Below, piece after piece: positions 9,562-19,796 of a stretch of DNA of 50,497 bases. Each line of letters starts with the position of its first letter. The stretch's first letter is position 1. The stretch is from Pseudomonas sp. TH10 (GTDB taxonomy: Bacteria; Pseudomonadota; Gammaproteobacteria; Pseudomonadales; Pseudomonadaceae): positions 1 to 50,497 of the forward strand of contig NZ_JAEKEG010000170.1 of the NCBI RefSeq assembly GCF_016651255.1, given 5' to 3'. The notes under the pieces are model-generated. The model ran no database searches, was not told where the DNA came from, and worked only from the letters and a program-made list of their open reading frames with translations. The translations under genes were made by a program, and so were the position numbers.

Positions 9562-10944
9562 TTAGAACGAGGACTGGATCTTGATCCCGCCGATCAGGGC
9601 GTCGTCGACGTTGTTCACGCCACCGGGGTGGCGGATGTATTGCAGGTTCGGGCGTACGGTCAGCCAGTTCGTTACGTGCACGCCGTAATACAGTTCGGCG
9701 CTGTATTCGGTGTCTTGCGGCGGCAGGAACGACGGATCGTCGTAGTCGTAAACGGCGTGGGCCTGATTGCTCGCTTCGGCGTTTTTGCGGTAGGCCGGGT
9801 TGACGTGCACGCGGGCGAGGGCGAAACCGATGTCGTCTTTCGCACGAGCATCGAACGGGCCTTTGTAGGTAATGCCGGCCTGCACATAGTTGTCGATGGC
9901 GTTGGTTTTCTTGTCGTGCATCGTGCCGTTGGCGAACACGCTCAAACCGCGCGAGTTGTCGCTGGCGACGCTGGTGACTTGCTGCTGAATGCCCAGCCAC
10001 ACGCCGTGTTTGCTCGATGCGCTGCGGTAGGCTTCGCCGCTGAGGGCGGCCGGTTGGCCATTCTGATCTTTATAAGCATCGGTGGCCTTGGCGTTGCTGT
10101 AGTAGTAACCAGCGCGGTATTCGCCCGGCAAACCATTGAGCTTCGGCGTCCACACCAGCTCGATCGGCAGGATCGCGCCCTGGGTGCCGCTGCCGCTGAG
10201 TTTGAAACCGTTGCCGCGATCGAGGTTCGACGGGTTCTGCTCATAGGCGCCGACCTGCGCGTACAGCTCTGGGGTCAGGTGATATTTGACGCGCATCGCC
10301 CATTGGCTGACCGGCCAGTTGTACCAGATGCCGCCGACCCAGTTGCCGACCTGCGAGCCGCAGAACGCCAGGTTCTGGAAGTCGCACGGGAAGCTGTTGA
10401 AGTCTTCGCCTTCGCCGAAGCGGCCGGCCTTGATGTCGAGCTTCTGATCGAAGAATTTCTGCTGATACCACATCTGCGTCAGGCGCGTGGTCTGGCCACG
10501 GCCCCAGACTTCCTGGGCGGAAGTGAAGCCGCCGACGCGCGGATCGTTGATCCGGTCGTTGCTGATGTTGTTGCCGCTGCGCTTGGTGATGGTCAGTTGG
10601 AATTCTGCATCGTCCCAGCCGAGGATTTTTTGCAGGTCCAGGTGAGTGCCCAGGCCAAACTGATCGCTGTAACGCGCGGTGCGGTCGTGATCGTAGCCAC
10701 CGTGCAGGTTGCTGCCCATTTCGCCGGTGTAATCGAGTTTGAAGTCGTAGCCTTTTTCCGAGAGTTCGGTGCGCGTGCCGTTCCAGTCACCGAGCATCCA
10801 CGGTGAGTCACTGTCGAACGCGGGCGCCGCTTGAGCGCAGGTGGCGAGGCCCAGCGCGGTGCAGCCGCCGATCAGGTGGAGCATTTTCAGGCGCGCAACA
10901 GGCGTGCAGACAGCGCTGTCTTGCGAAACGTGCAAATCGGGCAT
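9562..10944 (-). CDS. oprB: OprB family glucose-selective porin
   Basis: An outer-membrane carbohydrate porin for glucose and other sugars. The protein is about 460 residues from the ATG at 10944, or 440 from the ATG at 10884, which begins a clear signal peptide (MLHLIGGCTALGLATCAQA, cut before APAFDSD). OprB features include SPWMLGDWNGTRTELSEKGY, the Cys pair in FPCDFQNLAFCGSQVGNW, GGIWYNWPVSQWAMRVKY and a C-terminal beta strand ending in Phe (IKIQSSF), as expected for BamA-assembled barrels. No strong ribosome site decides between the two starts. Its position next to gcd places it in periplasmic glucose metabolism. It is probably sugar- and catabolite-regulated; a palindrome upstream (11061-11070) could be an operator. 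Confidence 0.9.
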   Translation of the reverse strand: MPDLHVSQDSAVCTPVARLKMLHLIGGCTALGLATCAQAAPAFDSDSPWMLGDWNGTRTELSEKGYDFKLDYTGEMGSNLHGGYDHDRTARYSDQFGLGTHLDLQKILGWDDAEFQLTITKRSGNNISNDRINDPRVGGFTSAQEVWGRGQTTRLTQMWYQQKFFDQKLDIKAGRFGEGEDFNSFPCDFQNLAFCGSQVGNWVGGIWYNWPVSQWAMRVKYHLTPELYAQVGAYEQNPSNLDRGNGFKLSGSGTQGAILPIELVWTPKLNGLPGEYRAGYYYSNAKATDAYKDQNGQPAALSGEAYRSASSKHGVWLGIQQQVTSVASDNSRGLSVFANGTMHDKKTNAIDNYVQAGITYKGPFDARAKDDIGFALARVHVNPAYRKNAEASNQAHAVYDYDDPSFLPPQDTEYSAELYYGVHVTNWLTVRPNLQYIRHPGGVNNVDDALIGGIKIQSSF

Positions 10945-11060
10945 GGGAAAAATTCTTTGATCTTTTTCTGGGGATGAACTGAAAAGCGCAAGGGTTGAGC
11001 AGGCAGCGGAAGCGTTTCAGCCGGGACTGGCATAAGGATAATGTTCTGTTACAAATAGAG

Positions 11061-11070
11061 AAAGCGCTTT
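11061..11070. promoter_or_regulatory. Possible operator upstream of oprB
   Basis: AAAGCGCTTT is a perfect 10-base palindrome with LacI/GntR-like symmetry, about 115 bases upstream of the oprB start. Its position fits a sugar-responsive regulator site, but short AT/GC palindromes also occur by chance and no regulator gene is adjacent. Confidence 0.25.
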
Positions 11071-11245
11071 TGCTGAGATGCAGCCTTTCGGATTTGGTAA
11101 CAGTCGTGTGCGACCCCTCGTCGCAGGAATTAAACAGGCACAAAACATACCCTGCAGGTAGCGCTGCTCAGATATATCCAGGCCCTGGTATCCGCACCGG
11201 ATGCGGTCACCCGGCGCATCGCGAGTCAGGCGAGTACGCAAAACC

Positions 11246-11274
11246 GTAGGAGCTGCCGAAGGCTGCGATCTTTT
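11246..11274. repeat. Orphan half of the 31-bp REP palindrome
   Basis: An exact copy of the first 29 bases of the arm at 6764-6794 (GTAGGAGCTGCCGAAGGCTG core followed by CGATCTTTT), about 95 bases before the VF530-like gene. The complementary arm is absent nearby, so it is a solitary REP unit. Confidence 0.75.
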
Positions 11275-11369
11275 CTGGCTGGCCTACAGTTAACTGAGTG
11301 CTTTCACCAATCGAAGCCCTCGGCTAAGGTGCGCGGCTTCTGCATTTTCACTTCGCTCAAAGGCCTGGC

Positions 11370-11600
11370 ATGAACGAACAAACCCCCGATCCGCTGCACG
11401 GCGTGACGCTTGAACAGATCCTCAATGCACTGGTCGAGCACTACGAATGGTCGGGGCTGGCCGAGCGCATCGATATTCGCTGCTTCAAGAGCGACCCGAG
11501 CATCAAGTCGAGCCTGACGTTCCTGCGCAAAACCCCGTGGGCGCGCGAAAAGGTCGAGCGTCTGTATGTGAAGTTGATGCGCACCAAGCGACCGCTCTGA
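11370..11600 (+). CDS. VF530/DUF2132 family protein
   Basis: A 76-residue protein ([20 protein letters not shown]...) matching the VF530 (DUF2132) family, small helical proteins with a proposed DNA-binding fold and no established role. Family signatures are [30 protein letters not shown] and [20 protein letters not shown]. The start is the ATG at 11370, preceded by a modest AAAGG site. It is followed after two bases by a membrane-protein gene, so the two are probably co-transcribed. Gene identity is secure; function is unknown. Confidence 0.9.
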   Translation: MNEQTPDPLHGVTLEQILNALVEHYEWSGLAERIDIRCFKSDPSIKSSLTFLRKTPWAREKVERLYVKLMRTKRPL

Positions 11601-11602
11601 AC

Positions 11603-12247
11603 ATGCCAGGCCGATCGACGCCGGGATCTGCCGCGAGGCGCCGTTGTGTGGCCGTGGCGGCGGTGCTGGGCTGGGTCGGTTTGAGCGTTCAGCTGTACCT
11701 GATTCTCGGCTCACGCTGGAGCCTCGGTGCCAGCCTGGTGGGCGGGCTGATCAGTTTTTTCAGTTATTTTACGGTGCTGAGCAATACCTTGGTGGCTGTG
11801 GTGCTGACCTGTGAACTGACGTCTCGCGAGTCGGCGGCCCGCCGCTGGTTTTTGCAGCCGTGGGTCAGCAGCGGGGTGGCGGTGAGCATCGCCGTGGTCG
11901 GTATCGCCTACAGCCTTTTGTTGCGCCATCTCTGGCATCCCGAAGGCTGGCAGTTGCTCGCCGACGAGTTGCTGCACGACATCATGCCGCTGCTGTTTCT
12001 GACCTATTGGTGGTTCTGCGTGCCCAAAGGCAAGTTGCGCCTGCGGCACATTGGCCTGTGGGTGATTTACCCGATGATTTACTTCGCGTATGTGCTGTTT
12101 CGCGGACATGCGTTGGCGGTGTATCCCTATCCGTTCATCAATGTGGACGCGTTGGGTTATCCACAAGTGTTGATCAACGCCTGTGGAGTATTAGCCGGGT
12201 TCGTGGGGGGCGCTTTGATCGTTTTGTGGTTGGATCGGCGTCGCTAG
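11603..12247 (+). CDS. Pr6Pr family membrane protein
   Basis: A 214-residue integral membrane protein with six predicted spans, matching the Pr6Pr (FAR-17a/AIG1-like) group. Markers are SFFSYFTVLSNTLVAVVL in the second span, LLADELLHDIMPLLFLTYWW and WVIYPMIYFAYVLFRG, then YPYPFINVDALGYPQVLIN before the last span. The eukaryotic relatives are esterases or reductases, but the bacterial proteins have no proven activity. The ATG at 11603 follows the VF530-like stop directly; a longer frame to 11447 overlaps that gene and was rejected. The adjacent 12248-12355 gap holds nothing recognised. Confidence 0.85.
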   Translation: MPGRSTPGSAARRRCVAVAAVLGWVGLSVQLYLILGSRWSLGASLVGGLISFFSYFTVLSNTLVAVVLTCELTSRESAARRWFLQPWVSSGVAVSIAVVGIAYSLLLRHLWHPEGWQLLADELLHDIMPLLFLTYWWFCVPKGKLRLRHIGLWVIYPMIYFAYVLFRGHALAVYPYPFINVDALGYPQVLINACGVLAGFVGGALIVLWLDRRR

Positions 12248-12355
12248 CGGCCAACGTTGATATTGATTTTGAGTTTGTGCCAGACACGAGCACTCCCAGC
12301 GATAAAAATTTAACTAACAGTTCGTCCATCACTCGGATCTGTGGGAAACACTCTG

Positions 12356-13330
12356 TCATTGTATGTGCTCCATCTTGAATTCCTTCAGCGCCCGGATCAA
12401 CGCGTCCAAACTTTCGTAACGCTGTCCGTTCGCCGAATTCCAGGTCGCACGACTCACATAATACCTGCCTTGAGCATCGAGCATTACCGGCGTGCGGTAA
12501 ATCTGTTGGTCCCTGGAGCGATGTACGATCACCTGTTTTCCATCCTGCCCTTGCTCGATCAGGAATTGGCCGGCATATGCAAGTTTCTGTTCAATAGACT
12601 GCGCCGATTGCGCCTGCCTCAACGCATTGCTTGGAGCAGTTGCCAACTGCAAGAGATAGTCGCCCTTGAGGAGAATCTCCTTCCTACTGCCCCCCGTTGC
12701 TACACTCAGGAGCTCACCCGTGTCATACGCGGGTGAGCTCTCCATTCCCGACTGCACGTCTGTCACACGCACGCCAATGCCCCCGTTCAACTCGGCTACG
12801 CCGGGCACGTTTTGGTAAGTATTGGAGTGACTATTGCCCACCAGCGCAATCCACCTGTGGTGGCCCGCGACTGCCTGATGTTTTTGGATAATTCGGGAAG
12901 CGACGTAATTCATCATTCGCTGGCGACTTGTGGGTTTCTGGCCTGGAAAGCCTTCGAGTCTATAACTCGCGGCGCAATCGATGGCGCGCACTTCAATGCC
13001 GTTTTTCTGCGCCTCGAACACTAGTTTTTCAAAGGTATAGATCCCGGCAGGATCGGTTCTGTGCCCCTTGTCCTGCATCTTTAAGTAACCACGCAAGGAG
13101 TCGCTCATGCGCCCGTTCTTGAAGAAACCTTCCAGATCCACTTGGTGCATATCGCTTAGTAAGTGCTCCATGTATAGGGTCTTCACATCATGTTGACCAA
13201 GCCAGGACATGTTATCGATAATGAATTTCTTGCTGGCAACCGAATGATGCGTTTCGCCAATAACCACACCATGGGTGTGGTCATACAGTTTTTGCAGAAA
13301 GTCGGCGAGGCTGGTTTGTGATGGTATGGC
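12356..13330 (-). other. TIKI/ChaN-like effector domain plus SH2-like tail of toxin 1
   Basis: The C-terminal ~320 residues of toxin 1. The first part carries the motifs VVIGETHHS, TLYMEHLLSDMHQ, AIDCAASYR and ALVGNSHSNTY, the GE-x-H / E / H pattern of the TIKI-TraB-EreA/ChaN superfamily. It matches domains found at the ends of Pseudomonas proteins annotated as membrane-targeted effector domain toxins. Its catalytic role is unproven; proteolysis, esterase action or haem binding are all known in relatives. The last ~75 residues (GQFLIEQGQDGKQVIVH..., GRYYVSRATW, YESLDALIRAL) have an SH2-like strand pattern but lack the FLVR arginine. The domain's N-terminal edge (DFLQKLYDHTHG) is split by a missing A near 13315. 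Confidence 0.65.
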
Positions 13331-16300
13331 AGGTAGCGTCGGGCGTGGGGAAGCTCAATGGACATTATCGCCTCGGCGTCCTGTTGCACCTGGCGTCGAA
13401 GTTTGAAGAACTGAGTGCGCACGGCTTCCTCCTTCACCTTCTCGGTTCCATAGTCTTCATGCAGGCCGTGTTTGTCGACCAACAACGCATGTAAGGTACT
13501 TATGGACTCGGCCGGCATTTCGTAGTTTTCAACGGTCAGTGATTGAGGGGGGCATCAGGCGCAGTGTCAGCGACCTTGACCTTGCTTTGCTTCTTGCCGC
13601 CGCCCAGCAAGCCCCCTCATCGGCCCGCCAGTGCCCGTCGTGATAGCGCACCGGTGCGCCCTGCCCCTGAGGCCGTTGCGGATCACGCACGCGCACCGTC
13701 GCCCAGGCATTGTCCGAATACACCTCGTATACCTGGACCTGGTCCTGGTAGCGATCCTGGATATAGTGCTCGCCGTCATGGCTGTAGAAGGTGCCGGCCG
13801 GGGCCTTGCCCGGGCGCTGGGGCAGCATTGACAGGTGCGACGCCGTCAGGTCTTTGCGCGCCAGGATCTCGTTGAGCCGCCCACCGGTGGTAAAGGCCGT
13901 GTTGTGTTGCTGGGCCATGGCCCGCGCAGTTTCATGCACCTCGGTGGCACTGCTGAAGTGCGACTTGCCGGCCCAATTCAACAGCCGGGTAAGCCTGGAC
14001 GCGGCCAGGCCCCCGCCGACATCCAGTGCATCCAGACCCAGGAACGCCACGTCCATCAAAGCGTCGTCGAGCCTTCCACGCTCGAGGTGGTGCAGCGCAC
14101 TGCCAACGTCATGCCCCATCAGGCCCAGGGTGAGCGCGGCGCAGGGCACCGCCGCGGTTCCCATGCTGCTCGCGATGCAGATCCCGCCGGCCGCGCCCTG
14201 CAAGCCCTTGAGCGCTTGCTCGGTTATCATCTCTTTGCGGCTGGTGGTGGCCTCGCGAACATTGTCGATGCCGTCTTGTAACCACTGAGTGCCGACGTGC
14301 CAGCTAAAATCGTCGATGGGTACGCTGGGCTCCCCGGTGTCGCGCTGGCCGCGCTGAAACGCCTCGACGATCTGCTTGTCCCTAATCAGGGCGCGTGCCT
14401 GCAAATCGTCGTAGTACAGGCCGGGGGTTCTTATCAGTTGCAGGTAGTCCGAGAGCTTGTGCAGTTCGAGGCCGTAAGGCCCCAGCAAGCACACGTAATC
14501 GCTGCGCAGTGCTGCAGAGAATCGCTGCGCCGTGGCGCGCTGGCGCAGCGACAATACCAGTACCTCAGGAATCCGCCGTCCGTTGACCTGGAAGGCCTGC
14601 AGGATGGCCTGAGCCGTGACCGTGCTCGTGAGCACACCGTCCACCAAGGCCTTGAACGCCTGGGCGGTGTACGGGTCGAGTAAGTCGTCGAGTCGCGCCT
14701 GGGCCACTGCCACCTGAATTTGCTGCTGGTACAGTTGGACGTTCAGCTCGCGCAATCGCTGCCCGATCTTATTGTCGGGCCCAAGCCATTGCTCCAGGCC
14801 CTTGAGGTACTGATCGCCGGTGTAGGTGCCGCGAAAACGCTGCTGGACGTCTTGATTGAGGCCCGGGGTGCCCAGTGCCCGGACCACGGCTGGATCGTCA
14901 TGCTCGAAGCGGGCATCGGCAAGGAAGTTGTTGCTGGCGCCGAACACATTGTCGCCGTGTTTGCGGTAGCCTTCCAGAACCCAGTCTGTCCAGCTCAGGG
15001 TCTGGCCATTGAAGGTAATCAGGACCGCGTCGGCATCGACGGTGACATTGGTCGCCAGCCCGCCCTTATCCTGCAGGAGCTCGGTCACTGCCTTGCTTTC
15101 GGTGCGCCGGGTGAAGGTGCGCAGCGGCGGTACGAACTCGTCGACGAAGGCGGTTACCTGCTGTTGGGTGAGCGCAAGCGCGGCCGTTTGCGCGGCGAGG
15201 TCCGGGTTTGCGGCCAGCCTTTGCAGCCGTGCCTGCTCGCTGACCAGCCGCGCCCCGGCCCACCCTCGAAGCTTGTCTTGCAGGCTGGCGCCGGGGTAGG
15301 TGTGGACCTGCAAGTGTTCAGGTGTCCACTGATCCGGTCGCTGCCCCAATGTAGCGAAGGATCGCTGTAAAGCGCGCCGCTGTGCGGGCGGAGCGGCCTT
15401 GAGGGCCAGCTCCGGCAGTTGCCTTTGCGTGGGAAGGCCCATGGGAGAGGCGGAGCGTACAGGGCCTGGCGTTGCCGGTGGCCGGACCTCGGCGTACAGG
15501 GACTGGCGCATACGCTTGAGATCCAGGTACTGGAACATTTCCTGCTGTGAGCTGAACGCCTGCACCCGATGCTCGGCTGGACGGTACAGCACCACTCCGT
15601 CCTCCTCGCCCCTGGCATCACGTCGGACAAATAACTGCCATTGCGCCAATGGCACCGAGACGGCATCCCCCCTCGCCGATGGACAGTTGCAGGCTGCCGA
15701 CAACCACCTGCGGTTCGTTGTTGAGGGCCGCCATCATCACGGCCAGTCCGCCCATGTACGAGCTGCCAGGGCTCAAATCACCCTTGAGCCGGCTTTTCAG
15801 CACGGCCAGTTGCAGCTCGCTTTGATTGATCTCGGCCATGGCTTGCTGCAGCGCGGGCCGTTGCGCTTCGAACTGCGCCAGCGAGTCATACTTCAGGTCA
15901 GCCAGGCGCTGGTAATACCCCGTCAGGGTCTGCGCGGTTGTCATCCACAGCGCCTGTTCGCCGGCACTTGCGTTGTGCAGCCAGTGCCCGGCCGGCAGTC
16001 TGCTCAACAGATCACCCAAGACCGCTTGCTGCAACCACTGATCCTGCTGTTGCGCACCCGCCGATGCCTGATCGAGCAAGGCGATGACGTCCTCGGCCAG
16101 GACCCTCTCTGCTGTCTGCGGGCCCGTCCCGGCGGCGCGCCGTTGACGCACAGGCGCGTGTTTTTCAAGGGCATCGAATTCGTCGAAGTCAGCGTCGACC
16201 GTGGGCGTAGCAAGTTCCACCAGCCGCGCCAGCGACTCGCCAAAATCCTGGTGCAGCAGGGCGCTGACGCGAGCTTGTCGCGCATGGGCATCGGGGGCGG

Positions 16301-18045
16301 CACGCATTGCCATGAGCGCGTCCCAGGTGGACATCAGCTCACCCTCGGGTGTGAGGTGCCAATGGTTTTTCAGCTCATCCAGCAAGGTTTGTACAGGGGG
16401 TGGACGCGGTGCGAAGCCCGGCTCGCTGGCGGGCGAAATCAGATCGGGACCACCGGTCATGGACTGGTAGAGGGCGTTGGCGCCCGTGACCAGGGCGATG
16501 CTGGCGGCGCCAATGCCCAGGCCGGTCCCCACTGCTGGCCAGTGCCGGCCTTCTGCCGCTACTGGCGCGGTGGTCGGTTGGTACACCGCGCTGGGGTCTG
16601 GATAAAGCGGCGTCTCGACATCTGTCTTCTCGTGCACGTCGGGCGAGCTGGTTTTGCAGAGCAAGCTGACGGTAGCGCTGACGACATGGCGAGCAGCGTA
16701 TTGTACGGCCTGCAGGATGCCCGTCGGCCGCGTCACGGCCGAGGTGGCTGGCGGCTCGGTAACGCCAGGCGTCAAGTCGTGCCCCCTGCGCCGTATGCCG
16801 CCTTGTTCGAGCCAGTGCTTGTCGGTATTGCTCCGCGCTCGTGCACCAGGGTTATCAACCGCATGCGTTATCTCGGGCGGCACGGACGCATGGTGTAACC
16901 AATCATCCAGCGAACCTAGCGCCGGTTGCGTGTACTGCTTGAGGCTTGCGCAGTTGCTCGCCAGACGACTCAGCTCCTGCAGGGTGCGCGTGGCCTCAGA
17001 TGAGGGGCTGCCGACATAATCGCGTAGCCAGCCGGCGAACTTTTCCTGACCCCAGTCGAGCGCCGCCGCAGCCATGAGGCTCACTGGAATCAACGGCGTC
17101 GCCATGCCGCAGAGGTTGCTCAGCCGTAAAACACCGCGACCGGGGTCTGCACCCCCTGTTCCAGCGCTTGATTGACGCCCTCGAGAAACTCGCTGACCGT
17201 GGAGGCTTGTTGCAGTTGGGACCAAATCGACGGCCAGTGTTCACCGAGGGCCTGCGCACTGACCGGTCCCTGGCAATAATTGCGCAGTTGCCTGGCCACC
17301 GCCGTGGACGGCAGGCTGCAGTGCAACAACCAATGGCCGATGTGCTGCGCCATACCGACAGGCAGCTGCACCAACCACTCCTGGAGATACAGCCGCTGAT
17401 TGAGCTGGTGATACGGAATCAATTTTCCACTGGCCGACGCCGACGTTTCGACTTGTCGCAACCAGTCTTCCAGGCTCGCCTGTTTCGGGTCGAACAGCGC
17501 GGGTAATTGCCGGTGATCGGTACAGCCATACTGGCGACTGTTCACCTCCATTTCGATCACCTTGCCCTGGATCAATGTCAGGTAATTGAGCAACAGGTCG
17601 CTGGCCGGATCGCCGTCGCGGTAAGGTCCGGCCTGCCACACCGCATCGCGCTGGGCTGGCGTCAGCGAGCCGTAAGCCTCTTCCAGGGGCCGCCCGCTGT
17701 GCAGCGTCATGGCCATCGCTTCGATAACGCCAGGGGCTGCCCCGCCGTGTGCGGCAGGGCTTGCAAATGCGCCATGACACGGGCCTGTAGCGTCGATTGC
17801 AGATGCGGGTGCAAGTCCGGCGTCAGCAGCAATACCACCAGCCCCTCGCGTGCCCGCCCTGGGGCCGGCGGGGACCACGACTCCCCGTGACTGGTCGTCA
17901 CCAGCGGTTCCATCTGCAGATCGGGCTCGCGGATGCCTTGCAAACCCGCCGCCACGCTGGTGTAGGCCCTGGTGACGCCGTGGCTGACGGTGGCGGCTAT
18001 TTCTGCGACAGGAATGCTCGGGCCTAAGGCGGAAATACTACCCAT
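12356..18045 (-). CDS. Giant dermonecrotic-toxin-like protein with TIKI/ChaN-like effector domain, multiply frameshifted (toxin 1)
   Basis: Six overlapping fragments (ends near 17707, 17120, 15618, 13529, 13183 and 12356) read as one protein of about 1,897 residues if six single-base breaks are repaired: near 17730, 17124, 15667-15672 (one G too many, or two short), 13612-13616, 13547-13552 and 13315-13317. All but one look like a base missing. The start at 18045 (MGSISALGPSIPVAEI) has GGAGAAG nine bases upstream. The N-terminal third is helical and unrecognised. A hydrophobic GTGLGIGAASIALVTG segment follows near residue 500, then a long module resembling the dermonecrotic-toxin domain of Pseudomonas toxins (FRGTYTGDQYLKGLEQWL, SDYVCLLGPYGLELHKLSDY) with hydrophobic GGICIASSMGTAAVPCAALT. 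The C-terminus is a TIKI/ChaN-like effector. No Sec signal is seen. An insect- or eukaryote-directed toxin is inferred. Confidence 0.75.
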
Positions 18046-18407
18046 GCGGCGCTTCTCCATTGATTGGAATTCTGACCCTGAGGCGTGCTCAATTCGCCAA
18101 CCCCTGCGTGACAGGGGAGGAGCGCTCAGGTCGCGGCGAGGTTGCCGCGCGCCGGGGTTATCGCTTGCTGATGAGCCGACGACTTGCACAAAGCGCGCAT
18201 TGAGCGGGTCGCAGGCGGCCTGCTGATCCAGGCCGGGCGCCACGGTTGGCCTGCAGGCAGCGCATAGCAGGCGCGGGGCAGGATTGGCTGGAGAAATGCC
18301 GGATACATGAGGACAATCTTTTCTTGCGCCCCGGAAGCAATCCCCGGTAGGGCTGAACAGGTCAGCGACGCCTTGATGACGGGGTTATCTGTCGCCCTGC
18401 GCGAACT
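18046..18407. other. Gap upstream of toxin 1, possible N-terminal extension
   Basis: Minus-strand frames from 18308 (MYPAFLQPILPRACYALPAG) and 18243 (APGLDQQAACDPLNARFVQ) continue into toxin 1, with one more apparent missing base near 18243. Codon composition looks coding-like, so the toxin could begin up to 88 residues earlier. Against this, neither upstream start has a ribosome site, whereas the ATG at 18045 does. No promoter was identified. Confidence 0.35.
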
Positions 18408-19193
18408 TCATTCATCAACCGTGTCGTCCAGCCGCCAGTAGCCCGCCGCCTTGACGAATTGCTCGTCCAGCCCGTGCTCATCCAGCAGCACCCGGCGTAT
18501 CTGCCGCGACACCTTGCTCTCGGTTGCGACCCAGGCATACAGGTTGCCGGTGGGCACCTTGATCTGCCGCACAGTGCTCAGCAGGTGGTCCTTGCCACCC
18601 TCGCGCAGCACCCAGATCACATTGATCTCGGCGGCGCTCTGCAGCACTTGCTGCTCCTTGCCGTTTTCCACTTCGATGATCACCAGTGCCCGCCGATTGG
18701 CCGCCAGGCCCTCGAGTCGCCTTGCAATGGCGGGCAGGGCAGTTTCGTCGCCGATCAGCAAGTAACTGTCGAAGATGTCCGGCACGATCATCGAACCCCG
18801 TGGCCCGCCGATGTGCAGGAATTGCCCCGGTTTGGCCTGCTCGGCCCAAGTAGAGGCAGGGCCGTCGCCGTGCAGGACGAAGTCGATATCCAGCTCGAGG
18901 GCATTAAGGTCGTAGCGGCGCGGGGTGTAGTCACGCATGGCCGGCATCGGGCCGTTGTCCTTGCCTGCGCCGAGCACCAAGGTCTCCATGGCCGACTGCT
19001 CGGCAGCGTTCTGCGCAAACAGTAGCTTGACGTGGTCGTCGGCGCCCAGGCTGACAAACCCTGCCAATTCAGGCCCGCCCACGGTGATGCGGCGCATCCT
19101 CGGGGTCAGGTCCACTACGCGCAGGACTTCCAGACGGCGACGTTTGATTTCATGCATCACACGGTGAATCGTTTGGGTATCAACTGCGGTCAT
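18408..19193 (-). CDS. Siderophore-interacting protein (ViuB/YqjH-type ferric-siderophore reductase)
   Basis: A cytosolic flavoprotein of 261 residues that reduces Fe(III)-siderophores to release iron. It has the SIP FAD-binding domain (LTPRMRRITVGGPELAGF, then the FAD motif MRDYTPRRYD near residue 90, HGDGPASTWAEQAKPGQFL and IGGPRGSMI), followed by an NAD(P)H-binding C-terminal domain (YLLIGDETALPAIARRLEGL, YAWVATESKVSRQIRR, AAGYWRLDDTVDE). These are close matches to ViuB/YqjH. Its ATG overlaps the padR stop (ATGA), so it is the second gene of a padR-sip operon. In E. coli the same pair (yqjI-yqjH) is controlled by the Ni/Fe-responsive repressor YqjI, and similar regulation is inferred here. 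Confidence 0.93.
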   Translation of the reverse strand: MTAVDTQTIHRVMHEIKRRRLEVLRVVDLTPRMRRITVGGPELAGFVSLGADDHVKLLFAQNAAEQSAMETLVLGAGKDNGPMPAMRDYTPRRYDLNALELDIDFVLHGDGPASTWAEQAKPGQFLHIGGPRGSMIVPDIFDSYLLIGDETALPAIARRLEGLAANRRALVIIEVENGKEQQVLQSAAEINVIWVLREGGKDHLLSTVRQIKVPTGNLYAWVATESKVSRQIRRVLLDEHGLDEQFVKAAGYWRLDDTVDE

Positions 19194-19764
19194 TCGGCTT
19201 TCTCCTGTACGGGTTGAACGGCGGGGCCATCGACGATCGCTTTGGCGGTGTCGTTGAGCAGCGCACTGACGCGCTGGATCTCCTGTTCGCTCCAGCGTCC
19301 GTGATGCAATTGCAGGGCGTGGCGCAAGTTATGCACCGCCTCGTGGATCTGTGGTGGACGATCATGGCCGCGCAGCGAGCGCTTGCTCACATCGATGCGC
19401 GTGCGCACCCCGTCCAGGGCAATCGCTTGCTCGCTTAAAGACATACGTCCGGCGTCGGTCACGCTGTAGCGTTTTTCCCGCCCTCGGCATCGCCAGCGAT
19501 CATTTCGCTTTCTTCGAGGAAGGTCAGGGTCGGGTAGATCACCCCGGGGCTGGGGCTGTAGGCGCCATCGAACATGCCTTCGATCTGGCGAATCAGGTCG
19601 TAGCCGTGGCAGGGCTGTTCGGCGATCAGCGCCAGCAGCAGCAACTTCAGGTCGCCCGGGGCGAACACCCGTGGGCCGCGCCCGCCGCGCTCGCGACCAG
19701 GGCGTTTTTCGAACCCGTCGCGGCCATCGCCATGTTCGCGGTGGGGGGAATGAGGCTCTCTCAT
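19190..19764 (-). CDS. PadR family repressor, YqjI-like, frameshifted
   Basis: A winged-helix PadR-type transcription factor of about 191 residues after repair. The N-terminal extension is His/Gly/Arg-rich (MREPHSPHREHGDGRDGFEK), like the metal-binding tail of E. coli YqjI. The wing-helix core follows (LKLLLLALIAEQPCHGYDLI and SPGVIYPTLTFLEES), then a C-terminal helical dimer region (RMSLSEQAIALDGVRTRIDV). The frame breaks at the T5 run 19472-19476; one more base restores GGKKRYSVTDAGR, a PadR hallmark. The start at 19764 has a GAGAGAAG site; an earlier start at 19821 would put the operator inside the gene. It probably represses itself and the sip gene through the palindrome at 19797-19810. 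Confidence 0.88.
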
Positions 19765-19796
19765 TTTTCTTCTCTCTGTCGTGTTTAGATAGAGCG

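Larger units (their letters stand above)
10945..11369. other. 425-base gap upstream of oprB, with orphan REP half
   Basis: Holds the oprB promoter region (not precisely located), the AAAGCGCTTT palindrome, and at 11246-11274 a 29-base sequence identical to the left arm of the palindrome at 6764 but with no matching right arm here. No convincing small gene: the frames crossing it lack start signals and family similarity. Confidence 0.55.

Noticed and set aside
9400..10806. 468-codon plus-strand frame opposite oprB
   Set aside because: Antisense to a clear OprB porin; Val/Ala/Phe-rich composition typical of a shadow frame.
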